Source: Leptasterias polaris (lineage: Eukaryota > Echinodermata > Asteroidea > Forcipulatida > Asteriidae). From it: 64,000 bases of DNA. The translations under genes were made by a program, and so were the position numbers. The stretch is taken from positions 5,146,001 through 5,210,000 of the forward strand of contig JAZGTN010000047.1 of NCBI GenBank assembly GCA_037783415.1. Reading direction: 5' to 3'. The notes below the pieces were generated by a model. That model saw nothing but the letters and a program-made list of their open reading frames with translations. It had not been told where the DNA came from and ran no database searches. How positions within the stretch are numbered: position 1 is the first letter of the stretch; each line of letters begins with the position of its first letter. Of the stretch, positions 50,901 to 60,955 are shown one piece after another.

Positions 50901-53616
50901 AATGACCTGCCATGATCAGCTGAAAAAGTTTTATTTTATTTATAGGTCTTGGTGCTTCATTTATTCACGTGGCAACCGTTGTCGTCATTGGTAAATACTA
51001 CAGCAGACATTTCACGGTAGCCAATGGCATGGCGTACTCGGGGCCCGGAGCTGGTGTGTTCGTCTTCCCTCCTTTGGTTCAATACCTCAATGATACATAC
51101 GGCTGGAGAGGGAGTCTGGTCATCGAGGCCGCCATTGTCTCAAACGTGTTAGTGCTGGCCGCCCTTGTGCGGCCTGCGTCGAGGTTTAAATCACACGTGC
51201 TTCACAGGTCCCATACCATAAGGGATGGTGTTGCGAAGGGAAAATTCACAAGCTTCACCGATGGAGGGGACAGTAAAGAAAGCTGTAGTGACGGATATTC
51301 GGACGACACAGGAAGCGCTGAAGAATGCAGTGAGACTCTACGGAGTGATTATTCAAAGAGCAATGTCGACTATCAGGACGACTTGTCCAGCAAATCGGCC
51401 CCGAGTCTTTGGACGCGCTTTCGGTTTTCCGTGGTTCATACGCACCCTCCTGCCGTCCTTGCTGTTTATAGTGTTTGTTTTTTCCACACTGCCGGTTACT
51501 CCAGCGTTTCGGTTCATCTCGTCAGCCAGGCCATCTCGGCCGGCATTTCAGACTGGCAGGCATCGTTACTACTCTCATGCGTTGGTATAGGCAGCTTTAT
51601 GGGTCGAGTTGCCCACAGCTGGCTTCTTACATGGAAACCCATGACGCCTTCCCGATTGTTCACACTGGCCCTACTCGTATGTGCGCTTACCACGGCGCTG
51701 ATACCACACAACGCCACCGTGGGGGGTAAGATGGCGTCGGCTACGACTGTTGGGTTGTGCTGTGGTGTTTGTTTCTCGCTGGTAGCCGTTATACTTCGAG
51801 AGCTGGTTGGTATCACGTACCTGAGCACTGCGTTCGGGTTCTCTTTATTCTGCTCCGGCATCGGGTCAACAATGGGAGGATATATCACTGGTAGGTTAAC
51901 TTTACAAAAGCAATGAGAGTCGTTGAAGTTCAAAGTTCAAAGTGGCTGCTGTGGCGTTTTGTCGCCTAGTCTTGATTGGCGACGTTCAGTGAACGTAGTC
52001 ACCGATATCGCAACACGAATTACTGGAGAAGAGAATATCTGCCACCACACAATCTGGTCAAAACGAAAGGCTTGATGCTTTTGCACTCGGACCCACCCAC
52101 ATTTTGTGATGGCCGTGATTTAAACGGTCATCATGAAACGTAACCCATGTGCACTGCTGGTGAGAAAACCGTTACATAGTCCCCTTCTCTCCCTCATGCG
52201 AATGGTGTAATATTCTTGAACGGTAATCGCCAATCGCCACCGTAACAGGCGATTATCGTTTAACACAGGTGTCACAGCACAGGGGAGCCAGTCTGGGTTG
52301 TTCATTTCCGTTTTGCCTTAATTATAGACCTTTCCATTGTTGATAAACAAAGTGCACCGGTTGGCATGGACGGCCGAATGTTAGCAAAACATTCAATCGT
52401 GTTAAAAAATGTTGTGACCAAATTCAACATTTTCTGTAAAGATTCATGAACTGAAATACCTTCCATGATTGGTTGATTTGTTTTCAACACATTCAACACT
52501 GTTTTTGAATATTGCTACAAACTATGGCTATCTGTTTTTGATTTGTAGTTATGGCTTTCCATAGTTTTCCAACCTCGGTTGGCAAAAACTCGGGCTGTGA
52601 CGTGAAATAGAAAGGTCTATAAATGGAGGTCAACTCCATGATGACGATACGGTTCGACTGGATCAGAGTCTGCATTAGACACCTGTTCCTTGGCGTGCAC
52701 CAGCCGGACACAATCAACAGTCATTAACAGCCAGTTTCAACACAACACGATGTTTTACAACTAAACAGTTTTTTCTCAACATCAAATACGTCTAGGTACC
52801 TTACACATACTCTGTTGCTGAATGACGCAATATAATTTATGTAAATGAGCCTTGTGTTGACCTGCCTGGCGTTTACCAGGCAGCTCTGCATAATTCGCCA
52901 AGACTCTCTTTTGATCCAGATTGCCCAGTCCCTCCGCCCCAGTCGATGTTGCGCCCTCACCGGTGAATAATACAAAACCTATCTTCACCAATCAACGAAT
53001 GGTGTTGGCTTTGGTAGTGCCGAAGGTCCCCTTCAACTCTGCCGTTGCAGGCAACGGCCAAAGTCGTAACCGAAGAGGGCCTTGTCAAACAGGGCAATTT
53101 TTAGTTGCAACTTCTTCTTTTTGAGTTCATCCTTTATGATAAACGCACTGCCAGACATATCAGAGTGAACCCAATTCTCTTAGCGTTAAGTGTATACTGG
53201 GGTCTTTTGCATGCATTTGATATATTTTTTAAAACAACACAAGGGACCTACAGCTTTTACGTCATATCCGAAGGACGAATCAGTAATGGTTAATTGTCTT
53301 GCTTAAGGACACAAGTGTCAAAACCGAACTCGAACCGGGACTCGAACCCACACTGTGCTGACAAGAAACACCAGAGCTTGAGTTCATCAATGTGATAGCG
53401 TATACTTATTTCAATTTACTAGTTTGTTCTTTTGTGTTTCGTATTATACCATCAGGTGCTTTAAGGGATGCAACGGGAAGTTACGATGTACCATTTTATC
53501 TAATCAGCGGTTTCTTCGCCATAGCTGCTGTATCTTCTCTCTTGCAGTCATTTGTTTACTGGCACCAACAGTACAAACACCGCCGCCTGCCAGGCCCCGG
53601 TGCTACGCCCCTTTGA
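47602..53616 (+). CDS. SLC16 (monocarboxylate transporter-like) gene, four exons
   Basis: A 12-helix major-facilitator transporter of the plasma membrane or organelles; family members carry monocarboxylates, aromatic amino acids or other substrates, often with protons. Exons 47602-47950, 49815-49958, 50946-51890 and 53456-53616 join in phase 1 throughout and give about 532 aa. Landmarks: TM1 block GTVRWGRVVVFAS, GWVASSGVSVESFAG, GCRRSIMLGGILMACG, the TM5 motif KYYSRHFTVANGMAYSG, a long acidic/Ser-rich loop between helices 6 and 7, GSFMGRVAH in TM8 and a TM12 DATGSYDVPFYLISGFF. The usual Asp-Gly-Gly of the TM1 signature is missing. Start uncertain: ATG at 47602 or 47668. Faces a second SLC16 gene tail to tail. 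Substrate unknown. Confidence 0.92.
48597..48838. mobile_element. MITE in SLC16 intron 1, 242 bp
   Basis: Left actgcaaaaactggtgtcaa...attgacacca and right tggtgtcaatttta...agctttttcagggcag form inverted ends; ggtgtta/taacacc words recur inside. No clear target duplication. Confidence 0.7.
48916..49186. mobile_element. Mutator-like MITE with 9-bp target duplication, 271 bp
   Basis: Ends tagacttg / caagtcta, extending to about 23 bp of inverted repeat (gacaagtcgttaa). Both flanks carry taccctacc (48907-48915 and 49187-49195), a 9-bp duplication typical of Mutator-type transposition. Lies in SLC16 intron 1. Confidence 0.85.
49560..49700 (+). repeat. Dispersed repeat, copy C
   Basis: Same ordered blocks as copies A and B: 'gcgagggcaagg', 'ttttgcaaagggcact', 'aaagtctatgggaaacttt', 'ggcaccaaggccaagaacat'. 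Lies just upstream of SLC16 exon 2. Confidence 0.8.
49815..49958 (+). CDS. SLC16 gene 1, exon 2
   Basis: Encodes PIGSFVVKHIGCRRSIMLGG to CLGLVAG (TM2-TM4 region). Acceptor 'tttgaag', donor GTAACA. Confidence 0.9.
49960..50945. other. SLC16 intron 2, nothing recognised
   Basis: About 1 kb with no exon, repeat or RNA gene that I can support. Confidence 0.45.
50946..51890 (+). CDS. SLC16 gene 1, exon 3
   Basis: 945 bp covering the TM4-TM11 region, including KYYSRHFTVANG and the hydrophilic loop (SDGYSDDTGSAEECSE). Acceptor 'tttatag', donor GTAGGT. Confidence 0.94.
52323..52621. mobile_element. MITE in SLC16 intron 3, 299 bp
   Basis: Inverted ends tatagacctttcc and (reverse complement of right end) tatagacctttct. 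Target likely TA-rich; no longer duplication seen. Confidence 0.65.
53150..53395 (-). repeat. tRNA-derived SINE, family 2, copy 2
   Basis: Minus strand: aactcaagctctggtgtttc, B-box-like gggttcgagtcc, then cttgtgtccttaagcaagac, same order as at 12770-13086. It lies within about 60 bp of the acceptor of SLC16 exon 4. Confidence 0.72.
53456..53616 (+). CDS. SLC16 gene 1, exon 4
   Basis: Encodes ALRDATGSYDVPFYLISGFF, the last helix, a basic YKHRRLP tail and PGPGATPL before TGA. Acceptor 'accatcag'. The last codons form the first unit of a tandem repeat. Confidence 0.92.
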
Positions 53617-53786
53617 GGGTTTGGTCATTTCGAGTGGTAGTCATTAATGTTTTCAGGACATAAGCATCCCCTTCCAGGCCCCGGCGCCACGCCCCTTTGC
53701 GGGTTTGTAAATTACGGGTCATTAATGTATTTATGTGGGCATAATAACTTATTACTGGGCCCCGGTGCCACGCCCCTCTTAGGGTA
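53591..53786. repeat. 84-bp tandem repeat spanning the SLC16 stop codon
   Basis: Three copies of caggccccggtgctacgccc-like sequence at 53591, 53675 and 53756, with gtcattaatgt in the first two. The first copy is coding (PGPGATPL-stop), the others lie in the 3' untranslated region. Confidence 0.82.
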
Positions 53787-54187
53787 TGTTCCTTATACCT
53801 AGAGTGTACTTGTTTTTGCCTTTTTAGGAAAAGTCGCTATAGGTCTGGTGGCAGTATGCCATGTGCGCAAGCGCCATCTTGAAAATATACCAGGATGTAC
53901 AACTGGTCTGGGCGAGAAGCACTGCGGCTGTTAGTAGAAAGGATTTCCTTCAAAGTAATATGGTTTAGATACTTTGTCACCCACAGACATTCAGCTGAAA
54001 CTTTCACAAGTGATTTTTATTGTATCTTTCTTTATTAATATTGTGCCTATAAATCAGCTTTAGGGGCCTACGTTTATAAAAACCAATGTACAGTATACCC
54101 CACCTTTAATTCAACGATGAAGCTCTTTTACCAATTGGGAATTTTGTAAATGGATGGGCAACTTGAAAGGGTCTATTCCGACGTTGT

Positions 54188-54425
54188 CTGGCGTGTTGTG
54201 GCCGAACGGTCTAGTTCACCGGACCCAAGCTCTGGAGTGTAGGTTCAAATCTCAGTCATGACACTTGAGAAAGGCACTTAACCACAAGTTGGGAAGGTAG
54301 TGCATTCTGCTCTATCAGCCAGGCTCTGATACCCATGCCTACATCCTCACGGACTGTGAGTGGGTAACCCTGTTTCAACCCCAGGATGGGGTGGCAATGT
54401 GCCCCTGGTGACAGTTGATTTGGGT
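54188..54425 (+). repeat. tRNA-derived SINE, plus strand
   Basis: Head gttgtggccgaacggtctag and B box gtaggttcaaatctca, then cacttgagaaaggcacttaa and a body with tgccccaggatgggg-like text. Related head to family 2 but different body. Confidence 0.7.
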
Positions 54426-54487
54426 TTTGAACCATAACTGAATCTGCACGTGTTGCATTTTAACGTGTTCCATTACACAATGGGCAG

Positions 54488-54880
54488 CCCACACAGTAAC
54501 TCTGGGCCATCAAACCACAGTTCTTCTTTCAGAAGAGCCAATCAGAGCAGTGCTGACTCTAAACTGAAACCTTTGAATCCCTATAAAGAGTCCAGCATCT
54601 CAAACACTCTTCAGTCTCCTAAACATTGACTAAAATAGACTAGTGAAACATTGAGACCAACTACGAACACACTCCGCTGCAGTAGTGAATAAACGAAAAG
54701 TCCCTTCAATCCACTCAGCGGAAGCAGTAGTCCCAGCCGATTTCCTAACTCCCCCAGATCTTTTGAGAACTAAAGTAGTCTCCCAAATTCCAAAATCTAC
54801 TCCGCGGCAGTAGAATAAATAGCAAGACAAGTTCTCAAAGAACAAATCTACACAGAAAAGTATATACACACACATGGTGT
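54488..54880 (-). repeat. Dispersed 370-bp repeat, copy 2
   Basis: Reverse complement matches 11805-12165 block by block (see that entry). Minus-strand orientation relative to copy 1. Confidence 0.75.
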
Positions 54881-55868
54881 TACCGCAAAATAAATGATTT
54901 ATACAAAAACAAAAAAACTAAACTCATTATTATAATACTTTCAGGAATTGGTTTTGTACATTCTATATTTTCGTTTATGATGAAGAATACAAAATATAGT
55001 AACAGCTGTTCATCGCACTGGGTGAAAGGTGACTTTTCGTGGCACGAATTTGTCTTTCGTGCGTTGACGAGTGTGCGTCTTTAATAAGACAACTATGTTA
55101 TACATCATTTATATTGTAACTGTTTGTATAAATAAAACGGCTTTCCTGAAAGTTATCTTTGAAATAACATCTATAACAACATTTGAAATGTTTGTATTTA
55201 AGTTTATAAAATAAAGTTTACATTTTGGGTGGTTTGTTTGGGTAGGTTGAAATTACTGTTAAGTATGAATTGATTTATACATAATAGACAAGCGATTGTT
55301 AATTACCTTAATACATTATTTGCTTTAAACACATTATTTGAATACTTCTCATAAACAAGGCACATCCTTGGTTAAATAACAATTACATTAAACTCCGAAG
55401 ACTGTCTGATTGTGTTTTTCCTGATGTTGTTTTCATAAACAAAAAAAAGTGATTGAAAAATTATCAAGGCACGTCATTTGAAAAGATATATTCAGCCTCG
55501 TTACAATGAAGCTTTTAAAAGTGTTCGAAATTTGGTTAGGTCTTTGAAACATTATAAAAAGAACTAAAACCTCACACTGTTGTAACTGTTTGGTTTTCCG
55601 AATGACTTGCTAAGTCCATTGCAATACAACCCGGATTGTGTAGCTACAGTCCCAGTACATTGTTCACAAAACTGTTTGAACAATGTCCATGTTTGAACGT
55701 ATCATATCAACGTGAACTACTCACGGCAGATATCGTGATTTTGCCCGATGAAATTTGCTCGATGCTGCCGAGTGGTTTTAAACGTCTCCAGACAATTCCC
55801 TTTTAAACACTGGGTTAAGAAAATATTAACCATGCATAATCTTACATATATAATATATTCAAAAATAT

Positions 55869-55983
55869 CCATATCCATATTCCTCTTTTTGCTATAAATG
55901 GATATGTTTTTGTTTGTACTTGTTAATGCCTCTGAAGAAGGTCCAGTTTGGATCGAAAGCTAAGGCCATCTACCCTACTAATT
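55869..55983 (+). repeat. 115-bp direct repeat, left copy, with hammerhead-like core
   Basis: Matches 56967-57081 over 115 bp with one substitution and no gap. Contains the hammerhead-like motif at 55926-55969. Resembles the terminal repeats of Penelope-like elements, which are known to carry hammerhead ribozymes. Confidence 0.85.
55926..55969 (+). ncRNA. Hammerhead ribozyme-like motif
   Basis: Core box ctgaaga (fits CUGANGA), stem II ggtcc/ggatc with loop agttt, second core box gaaa, then agct, a self-complementary stem III as in dimer-active hammerheads, then a (H17). Stem I: aatgcct upstream pairs with aggccat downstream with one bulged c. All three helices and both core boxes are present. 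Confidence 0.6.
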
Positions 55984-56644
55984 TTATATATTGTAGTGAT
56001 CACTTAGTGATGCTACACCCCCAACATGAAAGTGGACTAATCTATGTATATAATTAAGACCCCTTAGAATACTGAGAGGAGTAGCCTTTTCTTATTTAGA
56101 TTTATGAATGTATTTAGAACTGAGCATCCCTAACTATTGTTATGGCCATGCGTGAATGGGCAGGGTCCTGGATAGGAAAACACACACACATAGCATTATC
56201 ACTCTCTCTCTCTCTACAGACCACTGGAGTGGACAGTGCCTTTGGTTATCTCTACCAGCACCAGTTCTAGTATCTTAATGTACATAGTATGAAACTTAGC
56301 CTGTGCACAGTAATAAGTAGGTTTAGGTAATTATTCTTATTAAATAAATATAACTGCATTAAATAAGCTAGGAAAGTTCCATCATTTATTGAACGTCGGG
56401 CGTGTCCATCGTGGTGTTGGCAGTAGTGTACACCCCGTGTTCAACGACGATACCTGCCTGCACCTACGCCAGCTAACTACGAACATATGTAGGAGGGTAC
56501 TTGGTACTTGGTAGGGTAATCCCTCTAGCGGCTCAAACTGAGCCAAACTGGGATGTTGTGCAAAGTGACGTCAACAGCCAGTAGGAAAAGTGCAAAAGGT
56601 GAAAAAGAACTAAGGTGTACAAGTGCTGAAAAGAATGAAAGAAA

Positions 56645-56833
56645 TTAAAGGATGTTGTTGCCATGCAGAGGCCGCATTGCTCTGATGGCTGGGATGGCTG
56701 ATTTCTGGAAGGCCTGTGTGGATGGGACTATGTGGAGAACAGCAGATGGTGGGAGTCTGTTCCAGATTGACATAACAGATTGACAGGGGTAAGTAGTAAA
56801 ATCACCCTTTGCCTCTTCAATATCACCGGTCAT
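56645..56833 (-). mobile_element. LINE C-terminal fragment
   Basis: Minus-strand frame reads TTYPCQSVMSIWNRLPPSAV ... AFQKSAIPAI, the WNxLP block and F-x-x-x-L ending of Jockey/CR1-group reverse transcriptase ORFs. Rest of the element is absent. Confidence 0.65.
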
Positions 56834-56966
56834 CAGGATTTTCCTGTCTGCAACCCAGCGGTTTCAACAGACCCCCACTAGTCGTAGTAAGAAACTTATT
56901 TTTCTGTTGTGGTATCCCTTCGTGGTGATCCCTTTGAGTTGCTTGTTCCTTGTTTTTATTTGTTTA

Positions 56967-57081
56967 CCATATCCATATTCCTCTTTTTGCTATAAATGGA
57001 TATGTTTTTGTTTGTACTTGTTAATGCCTCTGAAGAAGGTCCAGTTTGGATCGAAATCTAAGGCCATCTACCCTACTAATT
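56967..57081 (+). repeat. 115-bp direct repeat, right copy
   Basis: Second copy, 1,098 bp from the first. The single difference changes gaaagct to gaaatct, breaking the self-complementary stem III of the hammerhead-like motif (57024-57067). Confidence 0.85.
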
Positions 57082-57388
57082 ATATATTCAAAAATATATA
57101 CATTTTTAACAGGCACCGGATTTGCAAGTCACATGTTTAGTTAGCGCGGAAAATTGTGTGCAACGACATAATGCACATCTACTTCACAAACAATAAAGCG
57201 CCGATATATATATTTTCCAGAAGGCACAAACAAACTTTAGAACTAATATTTTACAAGTTTCAGCCTATAAAGATAAAAACTCAACCATATAATTCTTCAT
57301 ATTTTATTTTGGATTGATATTTGTTTTACCGAAATCTTTGCCTCAAATTGCACTTTTGTTAAATGTCAACAATGCCAAGATATATTGA

Positions 57389-57434
57389 AAAAGATGTAGA
57401 AGTGTGAATTTGTCTTCACACTTCTACATCTTTT
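57389..57434. repeat. 20-bp perfect hairpin
   Basis: aaaagatgtagaagtgtgaa and its exact reverse complement with a 6-nt loop (tttgtc). It lies in the 3' flank between the convergent SLC16 genes. Confidence 0.9.
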
Positions 57435-58034
57435 CCCCATTGTTTTCGATTTTGCAGGTTGCAATCTCGTAAAAATGCGTTTTCGTTCATGCCCGTTGGA
57501 CTTCCAAAATAACAACTTTGTCCAGCGAGCAACTTTCTTTCATCAAATCATTTAAAGTTAGTTTCACAGCTTAGCAAGTTGCTAAATAACATCTACATGG
57601 GAAAGGACCCTGCCTATTTTAGTCAGCCTCGATTTGAGCACGTGTACTTGCATTTAGGCGAGAAAAAAAACAGCAACGTTAGTTTCATACACTCTGTGTT
57701 ATATCAATGTTGTATGGTTCCTTGCTGGATAGGTGTAAGATCATATCAATATGAAGAAAAAGAACCAGCCTATTAAACGTTCAGCCTCAGTTTAGACACA
57801 CACATTTGCATAGGAGACGAACACAGTGGTCAAGTCGTGAATTTTGCACAATTCAAAGGCAGTTTTTAAAATTATTTTAATCTCTGATAATGAATCTTTC
57901 AATAAGACAACCAAAGGTAGAAACATACACATCCGTAACCCGAAACACAAGGGGTAACATTGCTCCCAGCTCCCGGATAAAGTAGGGCAACATTTTGTGT
58001 TTGTGTAGAATTAAAACATGCAACAGCCGTGTAC

Positions 58035-58213
58035 TCAAACCACTGTTTCCTTGGCAGACAGCTCCACCTTGCAATCCGTGTGCAAGTCCTCGACAGATGA
58101 TCGTTTCTTCTCGAAGAGGCAGTCAAGTATGAAAACCGCCACCCCAAGGGTAAATATGAAGCCCAAAAAGCAGTAAGCCAGGATGTAGCTTCCGGTGACG
58201 TCACGAATATAAC
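58035..58213 (-). CDS. SLC16 gene 2, terminal exon
   Basis: RDVTGSY is the conserved motif before the last helix; compare RDATGSY in gene 1. Ends LSAKETVV-stop. Confidence 0.9.
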
Positions 58214-58775
58214 CTTCAAAATAATAACAATACAGTTGACTGCATGATAATTATATTCAAATACTTGCCAATGATAAGCTTGGGATTTATAATATTTGAA
58301 AAGGCAAAGTCAAGGATGTTCATAATTGGCTAGATAAGATTGATTCAAAAAAGCCATTGATTTGTGCGCGCGGCGCACAGGATTAGCCAATTAACAACCT
58401 CGGGGGGGGGGGGGGGGGTTAAACAAATAAAATAATTAAACGACTAGTTGGTTCGTAACATCGGCTTACCAACGACAAAGCCCCCAGCAAGTGATCCAAC
58501 CCCTTCAAACACCAATCCATAACCATACGCAAGATGAAGCCGGGACTGCCCTACGACATTCCTCAGAAGAACCTGCTGCAGCGGAAGATACCAGCCGCTC
58601 CCGAGACCAGCAAAGAACGCTCCAGCGAAAACTCCGGGGAGGGTGCCTACGACCGCGACGAGAGCCGATGCACCCCCGGAGATGACCAGGGACAGTGCGT
58701 TGACTGTTCGCGGCGAGAGGATTTTACGGTCGATAATCCACCCGTGGGTAATTCGGCCAGTTAGACTACCTACGC
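58035..58775 (-). CDS. SLC16-like gene 2, last two exons (5' part off window)
   Basis: Second monocarboxylate-transporter-like gene, convergent with the first. Exon 58470-58775 (acceptor 'tttcag', donor GTAAGC) encodes GVGSLTGRITHGWIID (TM8 region, Arg conserved) to GLVFEGVGSLAGGFVVG; exon 58035-58213 (acceptor 'tttgaag') encodes GYIRDVTGSYILAYCFLGFI, the last helix and a hydrophilic tail ending in TGA at 58037-58035. Both exons meet in phase 1, as in gene 1. TM1-TM7 exons are not found up to 64000, so they lie further right, beyond the LINE, or are lost. Intron positions differ from gene 1, where TM8-TM11 share one exon with TM4-TM7. Confidence 0.88.
58470..58775 (-). CDS. SLC16 gene 2, penultimate exon
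   Basis: 102 codons across helices 8-11: GSLTGRITHGW, SLVISGGASALVAVVGTLPG, GAFFAGLGSGWYLPLQQVLL. Enters and leaves in phase 1. Confidence 0.9.
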
Positions 58776-59221
58776 CTGAAAGGTAACAACATTGTACAGA
58801 ATTCAGTCCAACCATTATCCGTAAAATAGGTTGACATACTTGATTGCAGATAGAACTTTGCATAAAGTTTACCCTTCCATTATCAATTGGGCATCATTGC
58901 TTTGAATTAAAACAAAAATCAACATGATACCGCTGCATGATAATGATGCAATCACACACAAAACTTACTCCTGTCAGTGCTTACACAACCTGCAGCATCA
59001 AGATATCAGCTTTCTCCTGAAGACGATCGGGGCACACTGATGGAAACGTAGGGTTGTTTCATCACCATTTTTGTTTTTGTGTTTTTTCAAATCGCGGAGA
59101 GATTATTTCCATGTACATTGAGTTACCACAAACCTTGGTTGCACTTTGTAAGTGCAAGAGTATCAACGTTCCAAATCAAAATGTGGCTCTATGGTTTCAG
59201 GACCAACGGCAGTTGCTATAA

Positions 59222-60955
59222 AGAGAGTTCATATCTATTGGTGAGGACTTGCCCAGGCTTGATAGATCACTTCTTCCTATTTTTTTACCATCAGCTAAAC
59301 GTTGCCCACACGTTGAACCTAGAGAAGTTTACCATGAAATCCGTAAGTTGAAAGTTCAAAAGACTAGTATATACGGTGACTTACCTGCACGAGTATTACG
59401 TGAGTTTGCGTATGAGATAAGTTTTCCCCTTGCTGATATTCTCAATGCCTCTTTTTATCTTGCCAAAATTCCTGCACAGTGGAAATGCGCCGAAATTACA
59501 CCCATTCCAAAAATAAAGAGACCTGCCGTTAGTGATCTCAGGCCAATAGCTCTCACCAGCTGGTTTGCAAAAATTTCCGAAACATTTATATCCAAATGGT
59601 TGTTGGAAGATCTGACAGGTAAAATTGATATAAACCAGTTTGGAAACCAACGTAAGCTATCTACTTGCCATTACTTAATTAAAATGCTCCACCAATTGTA
59701 TGCCAATGCTGATAATTCTCAAAAGTCACTGTCCACCATTGTACTAACTGATTTTTCGAAAGCATTTGACCGCATTGAGCACAACATCCTGATAGGGAAG
59801 TTGATTGCTTTAGAAGTACGACCTTGTATCATATCTTGGATTATAAGCTTCCTTGAAGATCGTCAGCAACGTGTTAAGTATAATGGTAATTTTTCTGCGT
59901 GGCAAACAATCCAAAGTGGGGTCCCCCAAGGTACCAAACTTGCTCCTATTTTGTTCCTTGTCATGATTAATGAAGCATGTAAAGATGATTTCACTCCTTA
60001 TTACAAATATGTTGATGACCTTACCTTTGTTGAAAGCCGGAAATGCACACAACCATCATGCATCCAACAATCCTTATCTAACTTACAGAACTGGACTTTT
60101 ACGAATAACATGAAATTAAATGCTAACAAGTGCTGTACTATGACTGTTTCATTTGCTAAGAATATTGATCACCCTGCTCCTTTGTTTTTAGATGATACTC
60201 AACTTCAAAATGTGCAATTTGTTAAAGTGTTAGGCGTAATAATTCAAAACGATTTGAAATGGGAAAAACAGGTTACTGAAGTCGTTAGAAAAAGCAATGG
60301 AAAGTTATACATGCTCCGTTGCCTACGTTCATATAACCTTCCTGTCAGTGATCTCTTAGTTATTTACAAAGGTTACATTAGACCGGTATTGGATTATTGT
60401 GCCCCTGTGTTTAATGGTAACCTCAGCCAAGTCCAAGCGTATAGATTAGAGCGTATCCAAAAAAGAGTTTGTCAAATTATACTCGGCAAAGACTACAACA
60501 GTTATGCTCATGCTTTGAACATATGCAACCTTGAAACACTCCAGGAGAGACGCCAGAATATTTGCAGTGTTTTTGCTCAATCTATAGAATCTCATAACAT
60601 TTGTAAAGACTGGTTACCACCTCAAAGAAATATCCTTTTTAACTTAAGATCAACTCAGAAGTACGAACAGTTCAAGTGTCGCACTAAGCGATTTGCCAAC
60701 AGTGCCCTCCCACAAATTGTTAACTTTTTAAATGCTTCGTGATTAATTGTTTTACAATAATTGTCCGCAACATCTTAAATTATCTTTTATGCTCTTGTAT
60801 ATTAATGTCTGATTATTATTCAATTTTGTAATTTTCCCTCGATCATGTTTTAATGTAATTTTATAGTTTGTATTCTCTGTACACATGTGCAATTCAGTTT
60901 TTTAACTGCCAGACATGTTTTTTTTTGAATAAACCATTATTGAATTGAAATACGC
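59222..60955 (+). mobile_element. 5'-truncated LINE with open reverse transcriptase
   Basis: An open frame from 59222 to 60742 (about 506 codons, no ATG at its start) encodes a non-LTR reverse transcriptase: ITPIPK, DLRPIALTSWFAKI, VLTDFSKAFDRIEHNIL, QSGVPQGTKLAPILFL, the catalytic YVDD box, then LGVIIQNDLKWEKQV and a C-terminal Cys/His-poor tail. No endonuclease is present. The 3' untranslated part ends in attgaattgaaa near 60950. CR1/Rex1-like by motif style; clade not firmly assigned. It lies upstream of the SLC16 gene 2 exons, probably in an intron of that gene. Confidence 0.88.
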
